Assembly (NCBI RefSeq): GCF_000013745.1
Contig: NC_007925.1
Coordinates: 3,968,001-4,032,000, forward strand
Source: Rhodopseudomonas_A palustris_F
GTDB lineage: Bacteria > Pseudomonadota > Alphaproteobacteria > Rhizobiales > Xanthobacteraceae
Direction of reading: 5' to 3'
DNA: 64,000 nt
The notes beneath the pieces were generated by a model that saw only the letters and a list, made by a program, of their open reading frames with translations, was not told where the DNA came from and searched no databases. Position 1 is the first letter of the stretch, and each line of letters starts with the position of its first letter. Position numbers and translations under genes: made by a program. Shown piece by piece: positions 17,471-26,194 of the stretch.

Positions 17471-18307
17471 TCAGTGGGCGATCAGCATCGGAATGGTCGC
17501 CAACTTGAGTAGCGATCGCGTCACGCCGCCGAACACCGCCTCGCGAACCCGGGCATGACTGTAGGCACCAAGTACAATGAGATCGAAGCCGCCATGCACG
17601 GCGTGTTGCAAGATCACGTCGGCGATCGGGGATCCGTTGGAATCGATTGGCTCGGTCGTGACATGCGCACCATGTCTGCTGAGATAGACCGCAACGTCGG
17701 CGCCGGGATTCTCGCCATGCAGACGATTCTTGGCAGCATCGATCACGACAATCGAAACCGACTGCGCCGCCGACAGCAGGGGCAACGAATCCGCAATCGC
17801 GCGCCTCGCCTCACGGCTGGCGTTCCATGCCAACAGCACCCGCTGCGCAACGGCTCCCGACGGCCAACCGTCGGGCACGATCAGGAACGGAATGCCGGTG
17901 GCGAGCAACAGGCCTTCGGCCGACGAATTGAGCGGCAGCCCGCCGGGCCGAGGATGACCGACGATCACCAGATCGGCGTGCAGGCAATGCAACTTGGTAT
18001 CGTCGGACTCGATCTCGCGGATGATCCTGAACTCGTAGGTGATGTCAGCGCTATTGGTCGCGGTGTTGAAGTTTCGGCTCGCGACACTGGTGGTCTCAAT
18101 GGCGTTGGCGTCGTGCAGTTCGATCAGCCGACGCATCGCGTCGCGGCCGCGGACATAGGCATTTGCCGGGATCGGCCCATCGGAGGACGCCACGAAAATG
18201 CCGATCAGATGCGCGCCATGACGCCGCGCCAACTCGACAGCGTAGCGGGCCCGCGTGGCACCGGCGTTCGATGGCTCCACGAAGACCACAATGTTCTTAA
18301 GCCCCAT
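17471..18307 (-). CDS. Tandem universal stress protein (UspA family)
   Basis: The 278-residue cytosolic protein has two UspA domains. The first (residues 1-145, KNIVVFVEPSNAGATRARYAVELARRHGAHLIG...ADLVIVGHPRP) lacks a clean ATP-binding loop. The second (about 150-278, VLLAWNASREARRAIADSLPLL...) ends in GAYSHARVREAVFGGVTRSLL, which fits the G-2X-G-9X-G(S/T) nucleotide motif only partly. Such tandem proteins respond to starvation, oxygen limitation or oxidants. It follows the RND pump gene by 28 bases in the same direction, so it may be read through from that operon. Confidence 0.85.
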   Translation of the reverse strand: MGLKNIVVFVEPSNAGATRARYAVELARRHGAHLIGIFVASSDGPIPANAYVRGRDAMRRLIELHDANAIETTSVASRNFNTATNSADITYEFRIIREIESDDTKLHCLHADLVIVGHPRPGGLPLNSSAEGLLLATGIPFLIVPDGWPSGAVAQRVLLAWNASREARRAIADSLPLLSAAQSVSIVVIDAAKNRLHGENPGADVAVYLSRHGAHVTTEPIDSNGSPIADVILQHAVHGGFDLIVLGAYSHARVREAVFGGVTRSLLKLATIPMLIAH

Positions 18308-18335
18308 CGACAGTTCCTCTATCCACGTCGTTCGG

Positions 18336-21300
18336 TTACCGGTTGGGCGGATGCGGCGCGACCGCGGTGGTCTCGCCCGGCTTGCGCCGGAAGCGCGCTG
18401 CCCGTTCGCGCAGCGTCTGAAAGGTCACGTAGAGCATCGGAATGACGAAGATGCCGAGCAGGCTCGCCGCCAGCATCCCGGCGAACACCGGCGTCGAGAC
18501 GCTACGACGCGCGATCTTTGCGGCACCGTCGGCCCAGACCAGCGGCGCAAGACCGGCGATGAAGGCGATCGACGTCATCATCACCGCGCGAAACCGCAGC
18601 TTCGCCCCGGTCTCGGCCGCCTCGATGATGCTGGCTCCGGCTTCGCGCTGCTCCTTGGCGAATTCGACGATCAGGATGCCGTTTTTCGCGGCCATCGCGA
18701 TCAGCACCACCAGCCCGATCTGGGCATAGAGATCGAGCGCCAGCCCACTGACCAGAAGACCGAAAAACGCGCCAAGCACGCCGACCGTGACCGACAGCAG
18801 CACCGGGATCGGAATGACCCAGCTTTCGTACAGCGCGACCAGAAACAGGTAGGCGAACAGCACCGCAAGCGCCAAAATCACCGGGGTCTGGCCGCCCACC
18901 TTCTGCTCCTGGAAAGAGGTCCCGGTCCATTCGAAGGCGTATCCGGACGGCAGCGTATTGGCTGCGACCTTCTCCATCGCCGCCATCGCGTCGCCGGACG
19001 AAACTCCTGGCGCGGTGGATCCCATCACGGTGACCGAGCGATAATTGTTGTAGCGCGTGATCACCGCCGGCCCGACCACGGTCCGTACCGAGGCCACCGC
19101 TTGCAAGGGGACCATGGTGCCCTTGGCGTTGCGGACATAGATGCTCCACAGCGCCGACAGATCGCGTCGGTCCTCGGACTCCGCCTGGATGTTGACCTGC
19201 CAGGTCCGACCATAGAGATTGAAGTTGTTGACGTAGTAGCCGCCGAGCGTCGCCTGTAGCGACGTGAAGATGTCGTTGATACCGAGCCCGAGCGCCTCGG
19301 CCTTTTCCCGATCGATATCGAGATAGATCGACGGCGAACTCGCCGCGTAGGTCGAGAACACCCGCGCGAGCTTCGGATCCTGATTGGCGGCGGCCAGCAG
19401 TCCCAGCGTGACATTGCCCATGGTGGCGAAGTCGCCGCCCGCAAGATTCTCGAGCTGTATTTCGAATCCGCCGCTGGTCGAAAGTCCGATCACCGGCGGC
19501 AGATTGAACGGGATGACGGTCGCGGCCTTGATCTGCGTCGCCGCACCGAAGGTCTTGGCGATCAGCGCCTGCGCCGAGTCCATCGCGCCTCGGCGATTCT
19601 CGAACGGCTTCAGGGTGACGATCACCAGGGCACTGTTGGACGCGCCGTATTGGTCGAGAATGGAGAATCCCACCACCGCGATGGTATCCTTGACCTGGGG
19701 CATCTTGCCCAGAATATCCTCGAGCTGCGCCACCGCCCTGCTGGTGCGTTCCACCGAGGCGCTTTCCGGAAGCTGGATGTTGATGAAGAAAGCGCCCTGG
19801 TCTTCCTCGGGCAGGAAGCCGGTCGGAGTGATGCGCGACAACAAGCCGGACCCGAGCGCGCAGCCGCCGACCAAAAGCAGCGAGATCGCCGCCATCCGCA
19901 GCGACTTGTGCACCACGAAGGCGTAGCCGTTGCGCACCTTGTCGATTCCGTGACCGATCCGCGCCAGCGCGCCGCGATGCGGCGAATGCCTCAGGAACAC
20001 CGCGCACAGCGCCGGCGACAGCGTCAGCGCGTTGATTGCGGAAACAAACATCGCCGCGCTGATCGTCACGGCGAACTGCCGGAATAATTCGCCGGAAATC
20101 CCTGGGATGAATCCAATCGGCACGAACACCGAGAACAGCACCATGGTAATCGCGATGATCGGCCCGGTGACCTGCCGCATCGCCTTCTTGGTGGCGTCGG
20201 CGGCGGAAATCTCCGGCTCCTCCTCCATGATTCGCTCGACGTTTTCCACCACCACGATGGCGTCGTCGACGACGATGCCGATGGCGAGAACCAGCGCCAG
20301 CAGCGAAATCGTATTGATCGAATAGCCGAGCACCAGCAGCACGGCGTAGGAGGCAATGATGCTGACCGGCACCGCGATCACCGGCACGATGGTGGCGCGC
20401 AAATTGCCGAGGAAGACGAACACCACGATCGCGACCAGGACGAACGCCTCGACCAGCGTCTTCAACACCTCATCCACGGTCTCGTTGACGATGGTAGTGG
20501 CGTCGTAGATCGACCGAACCTTCAATCCCGCCGGAACCCGGCCGCGGATTTTGTCGAGCGTGGCATTGACCGCGGTCGACGCGTTGAGCGCATTGGCCCC
20601 CGGCGCCAGGTAGATGCCGATCGCGACCGACGGCGAAGTGTTGAGGCGGGCCTCGACGTCCTCGTTCTGCGCCCCCATCTCGACCCGGGCGACGTCGCCG
20701 ACCCGCAACACCGAGCCGTCCGGATTGGCGCGGATCACGACGTTCTTGAACTGCTCGGGCGAGGACAGCCGGCCCTGGGTCTGCACATTAATCTGAAGCT
20801 GCTGATCCGAGCTCACCGGGCGGGCGCCGATGCGGCCGACCGGCGCTTGAATGTTCTGGCTCTGGATCGCCTTGACCACGTCTGACGGCACCAGCCCGAG
20901 GCTGGTGAGCCGGATGGTGTCGAACCAGATCCGCATCGAATAATTCAGACGGCCGAACAGCGACGCCGATCCGACGCCCGGGGTCCGCGCCAGTTCGTCG
21001 AGCACGTTGATGGTGGCGAAGTTGGTCATGAACAGTGGATCGTACTTGCCGTCGCTGGACAGCATCACGACCTGCAGAATCGACGACGACTTCTTCTTGA
21101 CGGTGACGCCCTGCAGCTGCACCTCGGCGGGCAACTGCGACAGCGAGGTCTGCACGCGGTTGTTGACGTTGACCGTGTTGATGTCGGGGTTGCTGCCGAG
21201 TTCGAACGAGACCGTCAGCGTGTAGCTGCCGTCGTTGCCGCTCGACGACTTCATGTAGATCATCTTGTCGACGCCGATGATCTGCGCTTCGAGCGGCTGC

Positions 21301-21488
21301 GCCACGGTCGACTCCAGCACCTCCGCCGAGGCGCCGGGATACAGCGTGGTGACCTGGACCTGCGGCGGCACGATGTCGGGAAGCTGGGCGACCGGGATGC
21401 GGGTCAGCGCCAACAGTCCGACGATCGTCATCAGGATGGCGATGACGATGGCAAAGCGCGGTCGATCGACGAAAATAGCGGAAAACAT
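18336..21488 (-). CDS. RND multidrug efflux permease (AcrB/MexB/TtgB type)
   Basis: The 1050-residue inner-membrane pump begins MFSAIFVDRPRFAIVIAILM. It has the proton-relay pair in TM4 (GIVVDDAIVVVEN), the TM10 lysine (AMAAKNGILIVEFAKEQ) and the funnel and porter repeats of HAE1 transporters, with family-typical length. The start at 21488 lies 4 bases after the MFP stop; a longer frame from 21521 would overlap it. It works with the adaptor at 21493-22668; no outer-membrane channel gene is adjacent, so a TolC-like protein from elsewhere is needed. Control is probably by the divergent TetR repressor. Confidence 0.95.
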   Translation of the reverse strand: MFSAIFVDRPRFAIVIAILMTIVGLLALTRIPVAQLPDIVPPQVQVTTLYPGASAEVLESTVAQPLEAQIIGVDKMIYMKSSSGNDGSYTLTVSFELGSNPDINTVNVNNRVQTSLSQLPAEVQLQGVTVKKKSSSILQVVMLSSDGKYDPLFMTNFATINVLDELARTPGVGSASLFGRLNYSMRIWFDTIRLTSLGLVPSDVVKAIQSQNIQAPVGRIGARPVSSDQQLQINVQTQGRLSSPEQFKNVVIRANPDGSVLRVGDVARVEMGAQNEDVEARLNTSPSVAIGIYLAPGANALNASTAVNATLDKIRGRVPAGLKVRSIYDATTIVNETVDEVLKTLVEAFVLVAIVVFVFLGNLRATIVPVIAVPVSIIASYAVLLVLGYSINTISLLALVLAIGIVVDDAIVVVENVERIMEEEPEISAADATKKAMRQVTGPIIAITMVLFSVFVPIGFIPGISGELFRQFAVTISAAMFVSAINALTLSPALCAVFLRHSPHRGALARIGHGIDKVRNGYAFVVHKSLRMAAISLLLVGGCALGSGLLSRITPTGFLPEEDQGAFFINIQLPESASVERTSRAVAQLEDILGKMPQVKDTIAVVGFSILDQYGASNSALVIVTLKPFENRRGAMDSAQALIAKTFGAATQIKAATVIPFNLPPVIGLSTSGGFEIQLENLAGGDFATMGNVTLGLLAAANQDPKLARVFSTYAASSPSIYLDIDREKAEALGLGINDIFTSLQATLGGYYVNNFNLYGRTWQVNIQAESEDRRDLSALWSIYVRNAKGTMVPLQAVASVRTVVGPAVITRYNNYRSVTVMGSTAPGVSSGDAMAAMEKVAANTLPSGYAFEWTGTSFQEQKVGGQTPVILALAVLFAYLFLVALYESWVIPIPVLLSVTVGVLGAFFGLLVSGLALDLYAQIGLVVLIAMAAKNGILIVEFAKEQREAGASIIEAAETGAKLRFRAVMMTSIAFIAGLAPLVWADGAAKIARRSVSTPVFAGMLAASLLGIFVIPMLYVTFQTLRERAARFRRKPGETTAVAPHPPNR

Positions 21489-21492
21489 CGAC

Positions 21493-22668
21493 CTAACCCG
21501 GGTTCTGGTGCGCGCCGGCATCGCCGGATGAGACTGGATCCGGCTTCACCGGCGTGTCGGCGCGAACCCGTTGCACGCCTTCGACGACTACCTGCTCGCC
21601 CGCGCTCAGCCCCTGCTCGACCGACGCCCATTCCGGCGTCGAAGGACCGAGCTGCAGATCGCGGCGCCGCGCCACGTTGCCTGCATCGATCACATAGGCG
21701 TAGCTGCCACGCTGGTCCGACAGCACCGCTTGCCGAGGCACCGCGACGACTTGCACCGGCTCGGCGTCCTCCAGCAAGACGGTGACCAATGCGCCGTTGA
21801 TCAGTTCGCGGGGAAATTGACCGTCCTTCTGCTCGCCGAGCGGCGGATTGGGAATCGTCGCCCGGAGCAGGATGGTGTCGGTGTCCTGCGCAACATTGAT
21901 GTCGATGAAGGTGACTTCACCGTCGCGGTCGTAGAGTCGTCCGTCCGGCAGCCTCAGCCGGACCTTCAAGGCGGCGAAGCCGTCCTTGATCAGCTTTGAG
22001 CGAAGCGTCATCACCCGCCGCGTCGCAACCGGAAACACGACATACATCGGATCCTGGCTGACGATCGTCGTCAGCGGCCCGCTGGTGGGGCCGACCAGAT
22101 TGCCGACCTTGGTCACGGCGCGGCCGATCCGACCGTCGATCGGCGAGCGGATTTCGGTGTAGTCGAGGTTGATCTCGGCCTGGCGCAATTGCGCTTCGGC
22201 GGCGCGTAACTGCCCGGCGGCGGTGAGCTTGTTGGCCCGCGCGGTATCGACCGAGCTTTGCATCCCGGCCGGCCCCTCCAGCAGCTTCTGCGAACGGGCC
22301 AGCGTGATGCCGGCGTTTTCCAGCTGGGCTTTGGCCTGATCGATCGCGGCGTGGGCGGTCTCAACCGCGGCTTCGTAGGAGCCGCGCTCGAGCCGGTACA
22401 ACAGCTGACCGGCCTTGACCTCGGCCCCTTCGGTGAACAGTCGCTGTTCAAGGAAGCCCGAGACCCGAGCCACGATCTCGACGCGCTCAGCCGCTTCGAC
22501 CCGCCCCGTGATCTGCTCCTTTTGTGCCACCGGGCGTAACGCTGCGGGCGCAACGCCGACCGCTGGCGGCCCGGATGGCCCCATTTGCGCCGACGCAACC
22601 ATCGGGGCAGCCCCGACAACCAGAACTAAAGCAGCCCACACCAGAGCCGGGCGCAATGCGATATTCAT
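21493..22668 (-). CDS. RND efflux periplasmic adaptor (AcrA/MexA type)
   Basis: The 391-residue protein has a signal sequence (ALVWAALVLVVGAAPMVASA), then the lipoyl half domain (VEIVARVSGFLEQRLFTEGAEVKAGQLLYRLE), an alpha-hairpin (about 95-170), the second lipoyl half (IRSPIDGRIGRAVTKVGNLV) and a beta-barrel/MP domain. There is no lipobox cysteine, so it is probably held by an uncleaved signal or is soluble. I place the start at ATG 22668; an upstream extension would read across the promoter and operator. It precedes the RND gene by 4 bases. Confidence 0.93.
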   Translation of the reverse strand: MNIALRPALVWAALVLVVGAAPMVASAQMGPSGPPAVGVAPAALRPVAQKEQITGRVEAAERVEIVARVSGFLEQRLFTEGAEVKAGQLLYRLERGSYEAAVETAHAAIDQAKAQLENAGITLARSQKLLEGPAGMQSSVDTARANKLTAAGQLRAAEAQLRQAEINLDYTEIRSPIDGRIGRAVTKVGNLVGPTSGPLTTIVSQDPMYVVFPVATRRVMTLRSKLIKDGFAALKVRLRLPDGRLYDRDGEVTFIDINVAQDTDTILLRATIPNPPLGEQKDGQFPRELINGALVTVLLEDAEPVQVVAVPRQAVLSDQRGSYAYVIDAGNVARRRDLQLGPSTPEWASVEQGLSAGEQVVVEGVQRVRADTPVKPDPVSSGDAGAHQNPG

Positions 22669-22719
22669 ATGGCCTCTCGATCCCCGCTGCAGGCAGCGGA
22701 AATGACTTGAACGGGATTT

Positions 22720-22736
22720 ACATACGTTTAGTATGT
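22720..22736. promoter_or_regulatory. AcrR/TtgR-type operator between the RND operon and its repressor
   Basis: The perfect palindrome ACATAC-GTTTA-GTATGT is followed by a further ATGT. ACATAC/GTATGT arms are like those in known AcrR and TtgR operators. It lies 51 bases upstream of the adaptor start and 26 bases upstream of the TetR start, covering both promoters. Confidence 0.75.
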
Positions 22737-22762
22737 ATGTCAATGGATGAGGTAAAGTCGCC

Positions 22763-23389
22763 ATGCGGCGGACGAAACTGGAAGCAGAAACAACGCGCGA
22801 GACCATACTCGCGGTGGCTGAGCGGCTGTTCCTCGAACGCGGCGTCACCGAGGTGTCGCTGGAGCAGATCGCCGTGGCGGCCGGGTTCACCCGGGGGGCG
22901 GTGCATTGGCATTTCCAGAACAAGCAGGGGCTGCTGCTAGCGTTGCTGGACCGGATGGGCCTTCCGCTCGAACAACTCGCCGGTCAGCTCGAGATCGACG
23001 ATACCCTCGACCCGATGGACGAACTGGTCCGCGACATGACCGGGCGGCTCTGCGAGCTGGAGATGGATCCGAAACGCAAGCGGCTCTCCACCTACCTGGT
23101 CAATTTCGCAGCGGTCGAAGCGCCGGAGCGCCAGCGCAACTTCGACCGCAAATTCAGATCCTCGGTCACCATCATTTTTCGTTTGGCCGAGAAACGCGGC
23201 CGGCTGGCGCCGCACTGGCGGCCGGAGATCGCCGCGCTAGCCTTCTGCGGCATGGTGATGGGCCTGATCAATCAATGGCTGAACGGCGAGACCGAGTTCG
23301 ACATGCGCAATGACGTCACCGCGGCTGTGCGGGCTTTTTCGTCCTCGCTGCGGGCGCAGCCCGACGATCCAAAAAGACCAGGAGCTTAG
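22763..23389 (+). CDS. TetR-family repressor of the RND pump (AcrR/TtgR-like)
   Basis: The 208-residue protein begins MRRTKLEAETTRETILAVAERLFLERGV, the usual opening of AcrR/TtgR proteins. Its helix-turn-helix is VSLEQIAVAAGFTRGAVHWHFQNKQGLL, followed by a helical drug-binding domain (MVMGLINQWLNGET near the end is typical of the subfamily). It is divergent from the pump genes, with the ACATAC palindrome between them. It very likely represses the pump and itself, and is released by hydrophobic ligands; ligand identity cannot be read from sequence. Confidence 0.92.
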   Translation: MRRTKLEAETTRETILAVAERLFLERGVTEVSLEQIAVAAGFTRGAVHWHFQNKQGLLLALLDRMGLPLEQLAGQLEIDDTLDPMDELVRDMTGRLCELEMDPKRKRLSTYLVNFAAVEAPERQRNFDRKFRSSVTIIFRLAEKRGRLAPHWRPEIAALAFCGMVMGLINQWLNGETEFDMRNDVTAAVRAFSSSLRAQPDDPKRPGA

Positions 23390-23553
23390 GGACATCAGAA
23401 GCCGAATTCGGCGGATGCAATAAATCGCCGATCCTTGCGTCATCCAACCAACTGCATTGCCACACAGCGGCGTTGCGCATCGCGCGCCGAACCGCCTGCA
23501 TGCGGCACCGCTCGCCGCTGCGTCGGCGGCGCGCATTTGAAAGGGATTTCGTG

Positions 23554-23925
23554 ATGTCGCTTGGCCGGCTTCTTCTGATCATCCAACATGTCGCGTTGGG
23601 ACTGGCTGTCGCCGTCGTATTCGGCCTGCTGTTCGGCTGGGTGGTGATGGTGGCGTGGAACGCCGTCGTTCCAGACCTGCTGGCGATGCCTGCCCTCACC
23701 TACTGGCAAGCGTTCGCGATGCTGGTGTTGACCCGCGTTCTGGTCGGCAGCTTCAACCATGGATCGCATGGCCACAAGACGCGACCGTGCGCGCCGTCGC
23801 GGTCTTCATCCGCTTCCGATGCGACGCTGTATGCCGCGTGGTGGGAAAAAGAGGGTAAGCCCGCGTTCGAAGCACACGCGGCTCGCCACCTCGCCGGCGA
23901 TGGGGGCGCGGGTGACGCCGAGTGA
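23554..23925 (+). CDS. Small membrane protein upstream of an ECF sigma factor
   Basis: The 123-residue protein has two hydrophobic helices (LLLIIQHVALGLAVAVVFGL and the WQAFAMLVLTRVLVG region) and a cytosolic charged tail with WWEKEGKPAFEAHAARHLA. ATG at 23554 follows a GAAAGGGA site. The stop overlaps the beginning of the sigma-factor gene by about 26 bases. Similar two-helix proteins with a W-x-x-x-x-P...YWQA pattern accompany ECF sigma genes in other proteobacteria, so this may sense or anchor the sigma factor. It is not a recognisable zinc anti-sigma protein. Confidence 0.7.
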   Translation: MSLGRLLLIIQHVALGLAVAVVFGLLFGWVVMVAWNAVVPDLLAMPALTYWQAFAMLVLTRVLVGSFNHGSHGHKTRPCAPSRSSSASDATLYAAWWEKEGKPAFEAHAARHLAGDGGAGDAE

Positions 23926-24457
23926 CAATCGCCTCACCGACGCTGCGCCCGACGTCGCCAGGATTCGGCATCAGGTCGCGGACGTCGTGCGCCGCGATCG
24001 CGGCCGCCTGCTCCGCTTCGTGCATGCGAAGCTGTCTGGCGCCTCCGATCTGGATGCCGAGGATGTCGTTGCGGACACCGTGCTGCGGTTGATCGAGCGG
24101 GCCGATCTGCTCACCGAGGTGGAGAATGTGACGGCCTATCTGTTCCGGGCGCTGGCGAATGGCGTGATCGACCGGATTCGCCGCCGTCGCGAGCTGACAC
24201 CGTTGCCCGAAGAGGTTGAAGATCCCGCGCTCGGGCCGGAACAGACGCTGGAACAGACGCAGCTTCGACGCCGGCTGCGCGCCGCGCTGGACCGGCTGCC
24301 GCCAGCGCAACGGGCGGTTTGGATCGCCGTCGAGATCGAGGGCGTGCCGTTCCGCGAACTCGCCGCGCAATGGAATGAACCGATCGGCACGCTGCTGTCG
24401 CGCAAGAACCGGGCAACCAAGTCGTTGCGGCAATGGCTGGCGGAGGACGCGACGTGA
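23900..24457 (+). CDS. ECF-type RNA polymerase sigma factor
   Basis: About 185 residues. Region 2 is FVHAKLSGASDLDAEDVVADTVLRLIERADLLTEVENVTAYLFRALANGVIDRIRRR. Region 4 is ALDRLPPAQRAVWIAVEIEGVPFRELAAQWNEPIGTLLSRKNRATKSLRQWL. There is no sigma-3 domain and no C-terminal extension. The start may be ATG 23900 or GTG 23912; both overlap the preceding gene, implying translational coupling. The following small genes at 24502 and 24766 probably belong to the same unit. The target promoters are unknown. Confidence 0.85.
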   Translation: MGARVTPSDNRLTDAAPDVARIRHQVADVVRRDRGRLLRFVHAKLSGASDLDAEDVVADTVLRLIERADLLTEVENVTAYLFRALANGVIDRIRRRRELTPLPEEVEDPALGPEQTLEQTQLRRRLRAALDRLPPAQRAVWIAVEIEGVPFRELAAQWNEPIGTLLSRKNRATKSLRQWLAEDAT

Positions 24458-24501
24458 TCACCGACGCGGACCGTTCAATCCGTCAATCAGGAGAACCCAA
24501 G

Positions 24502-24744
24502 ATGTTCGATGCTGACAGTGTGGCCATCCACCAATTCAACTTCACGCGCTGGCTCCGCCGCTTGGATATCGAGCTCGACAAGATCACCGGCGGCATCGGC
24601 CTGACCCGTAACGACTTCGCCGACTGGCGCTACGCCGTGGCCTTCACGAATGGCATAGCCCCGCGGCAGGCCGCAATCGACATGCTGGCCGAGGACCACA
24701 ACGGCCACGGCTATCTGCGACACGCCGACATAGACAACATCTGA
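24502..24744 (+). CDS. Small hypothetical protein in the ECF sigma unit
   Basis: The 80-residue soluble protein starts MFDADSVAIHQFNFTRWLRRLDIELDKIT, with CAGGAG upstream of the ATG at 24502. It contains DFADWRYAVAFTNGIAPRQAAIDMLAEDHNGHGYL, a helical pattern I do not recognise. It has no cysteines, so it is not a redox anti-sigma protein. It lies 44 bases after the sigma-factor gene and 21 before the next membrane protein gene; position suggests a partner or target of the sigma factor. Confidence 0.65.
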   Translation: MFDADSVAIHQFNFTRWLRRLDIELDKITGGIGLTRNDFADWRYAVAFTNGIAPRQAAIDMLAEDHNGHGYLRHADIDNI

Positions 24745-24765
24745 AGCTTTAGAGAAAGGACGACC

Positions 24766-25128
24766 ATGAACACCACCAAAGCCTTCATCTTCACCAGCCG
24801 CCTATTTGGAATTCTCGCGCTATGCGTCGGCATCGCCTATTGGCTGGGCTACGACGTTCCGCTGGAATTGCATATGGGGCTCGGCGTCCTGCTGGTTATC
24901 GCGGTGTGGGGGCTTGCCGTGCTCGCGCGTGAACAGGCCACGCAGCTGGCGCTGATCGCCGCGCTATGGGCCGCTATCGTTCCGGTGCTCGGCTTGTTGC
25001 AGGTGCATCTGCCGCTCGGGGAAACATCCTGGTTGCTGCGCGTGCTCCACGTTGTGGCAGGCGTCGGCGCAATCGGTCTCGCCGAGGCCCTCAACAAGCG
25101 GATCAAGAGGATCGCCATCACCGGCTGA
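24766..25128 (+). CDS. Four-helix membrane protein, unknown
   Basis: The 120-residue protein has four predicted transmembrane helices, at about residues 10-28, 35-53, 59-80 and 88-106, with short loops and a basic tail (NKRIKRIAITG). ATG 24766 follows AAAGGACG. There is no family motif I can name; the size and topology resemble small DoxX- or DUF-type stress membrane proteins. It is the last gene of the ECF unit. Confidence 0.65.
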   Translation: MNTTKAFIFTSRLFGILALCVGIAYWLGYDVPLELHMGLGVLLVIAVWGLAVLAREQATQLALIAALWAAIVPVLGLLQVHLPLGETSWLLRVLHVVAGVGAIGLAEALNKRIKRIAITG

Positions 25129-25206
25129 ACCGCAACCGTGCCGGTGCTGCCGCGACGTCGGCCGCACCGGATGCGGCGGCAACCAAATGGCACGACTTAT
25201 TATATT

Positions 25207-25227
25207 GCACACAATCTTATTGTGCGC
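25207..25227 (+). promoter_or_regulatory. Predicted OhrR operator upstream of ohr
   Basis: The near-perfect inverted repeat GCACACAAT-CTT-ATTGTGCGC has the perfect core CACAAT-CTT-ATTGTG. It sits 37 bases before the ohr start and overlaps an AT-rich TATTATAT segment that may be the -10 box. OhrR sites in other bacteria have this size and an AATxxxATT-type centre. Confidence 0.7.
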
Positions 25228-25263
25228 TATTTAACAGCGGAAATTCAAAAACGGGAGGCGATC

Positions 25264-25689
25264 ATGAGTGCACTCTATTCCACGAAGGTCACGGCGATCG
25301 GCGGTCGCGCCGGCAGCGTTCGCAGCGACGATGGTTTGCTGTCGCTTTCACTGGCTCTTCCGAAGGCGCTGGGCGGCAAGGGCGATGCGACCAACCCCGA
25401 GCAGCTGTTCGCCGCCGGCTACGCCGCCTGTTTCGAAAACGCCGTCATCCACGTGGCACGCGCCAAGAGCGTCAAGGTCGCCGACGCCGATATCGAAGTC
25501 GTGGCCGAGGTCGGCCTCGCGCCGAACGGCAGCGGCGGATTCGTGCTGTCCGTGGCGCTGAACGTCACCATCGCAGGCCTCGAACAATCGGTCGCCGAAG
25601 CGATCGTGGCGGCGGCGCATGCGACGTGCCCATATTCGAATGCGGTGCGCGGCAATATCGACGTCGTGATCGCGGTGACGACACGCTGA
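25264..25689 (+). CDS. ohr: Organic hydroperoxide resistance peroxidase Ohr
   Basis: This 141-residue OsmC-superfamily enzyme has both redox cysteines: Cys56 in GYAACFENAV and Cys122 in HATCPYSNAVRGN. The Ohr-type motifs ATNPEQLFAAGYAACF and SNAVRGNIDV separate it from OsmC. It reduces fatty-acid and other organic hydroperoxides using lipoylated proteins. ATG 25264 follows GGGAGG. It is first in a unit with ohrR and a glutathione transferase, and its promoter carries an OhrR-type palindrome. Length is typical of the family. Confidence 0.95.
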   Translation: MSALYSTKVTAIGGRAGSVRSDDGLLSLSLALPKALGGKGDATNPEQLFAAGYAACFENAVIHVARAKSVKVADADIEVVAEVGLAPNGSGGFVLSVALNVTIAGLEQSVAEAIVAAAHATCPYSNAVRGNIDVVIAVTTR

Positions 25690-25729
25690 ATGCAACCCGT
25701 CGCTTCACCCGCCCTCTGAAGGAGTACCG

Positions 25730-26191
25730 ATGGCAAAACAGTCGGACCATCCGCTGCGCCTCGACCGCCAGGTCTGCTTTCTGCTCTATGCCTCATCCAA
25801 CCTGGTGACCCGCCTGTACCGACGGGTACTCGCCAAACTCGGCCTGAGCTATCCACAATATCTCGTCATGCTGGTGCTCTGGGACTCACCGTCGCAGAGC
25901 GTCGGTGACCTCGGGGCGAAGCTGTATCTCGACAGCGGCACGTTGACGCCGTTGCTGAAGCGGATGGAAACCGCCGGACTGCTGACCCGGCGGCGCGATG
26001 CGGAAGATGAACGCCGGGTTCTCGTTGAACTGACCGATGCCGGCCGCGCGCTACGCAAGCGTGCCAGCGTGGTGCCGCAGGCGCTCGCCCAGGGCCTGGA
26101 TTTCGACCCCGGCGCTGTCGAGACGCTTCGGAAAACCCTGCAGGACATCATCGCAATGCTGGCAAACCGTCCGCCCTCCCTGGAGAAATGA
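25730..26191 (+). CDS. ohrR: OhrR, peroxide-sensing MarR-family repressor
   Basis: The 153-residue winged-helix protein begins with the OhrR motif RLDRQVCFLLYASSN, holding the reactive Cys16. No other cysteine is present, so this is the one-cysteine type, which depends on an external thiol for its disulfide. The DNA-binding wing is KRMETAGLLTRRRDAEDERRVLVELTDAG. It lies 40 bases after ohr in the same direction rather than divergently, so it represses its own transcript through the ohr promoter. Gene context and motif make the identity firm. Confidence 0.93.
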   Translation: MAKQSDHPLRLDRQVCFLLYASSNLVTRLYRRVLAKLGLSYPQYLVMLVLWDSPSQSVGDLGAKLYLDSGTLTPLLKRMETAGLLTRRRDAEDERRVLVELTDAGRALRKRASVVPQALAQGLDFDPGAVETLRKTLQDIIAMLANRPPSLEK

Positions 26192-26194
26192 CTG

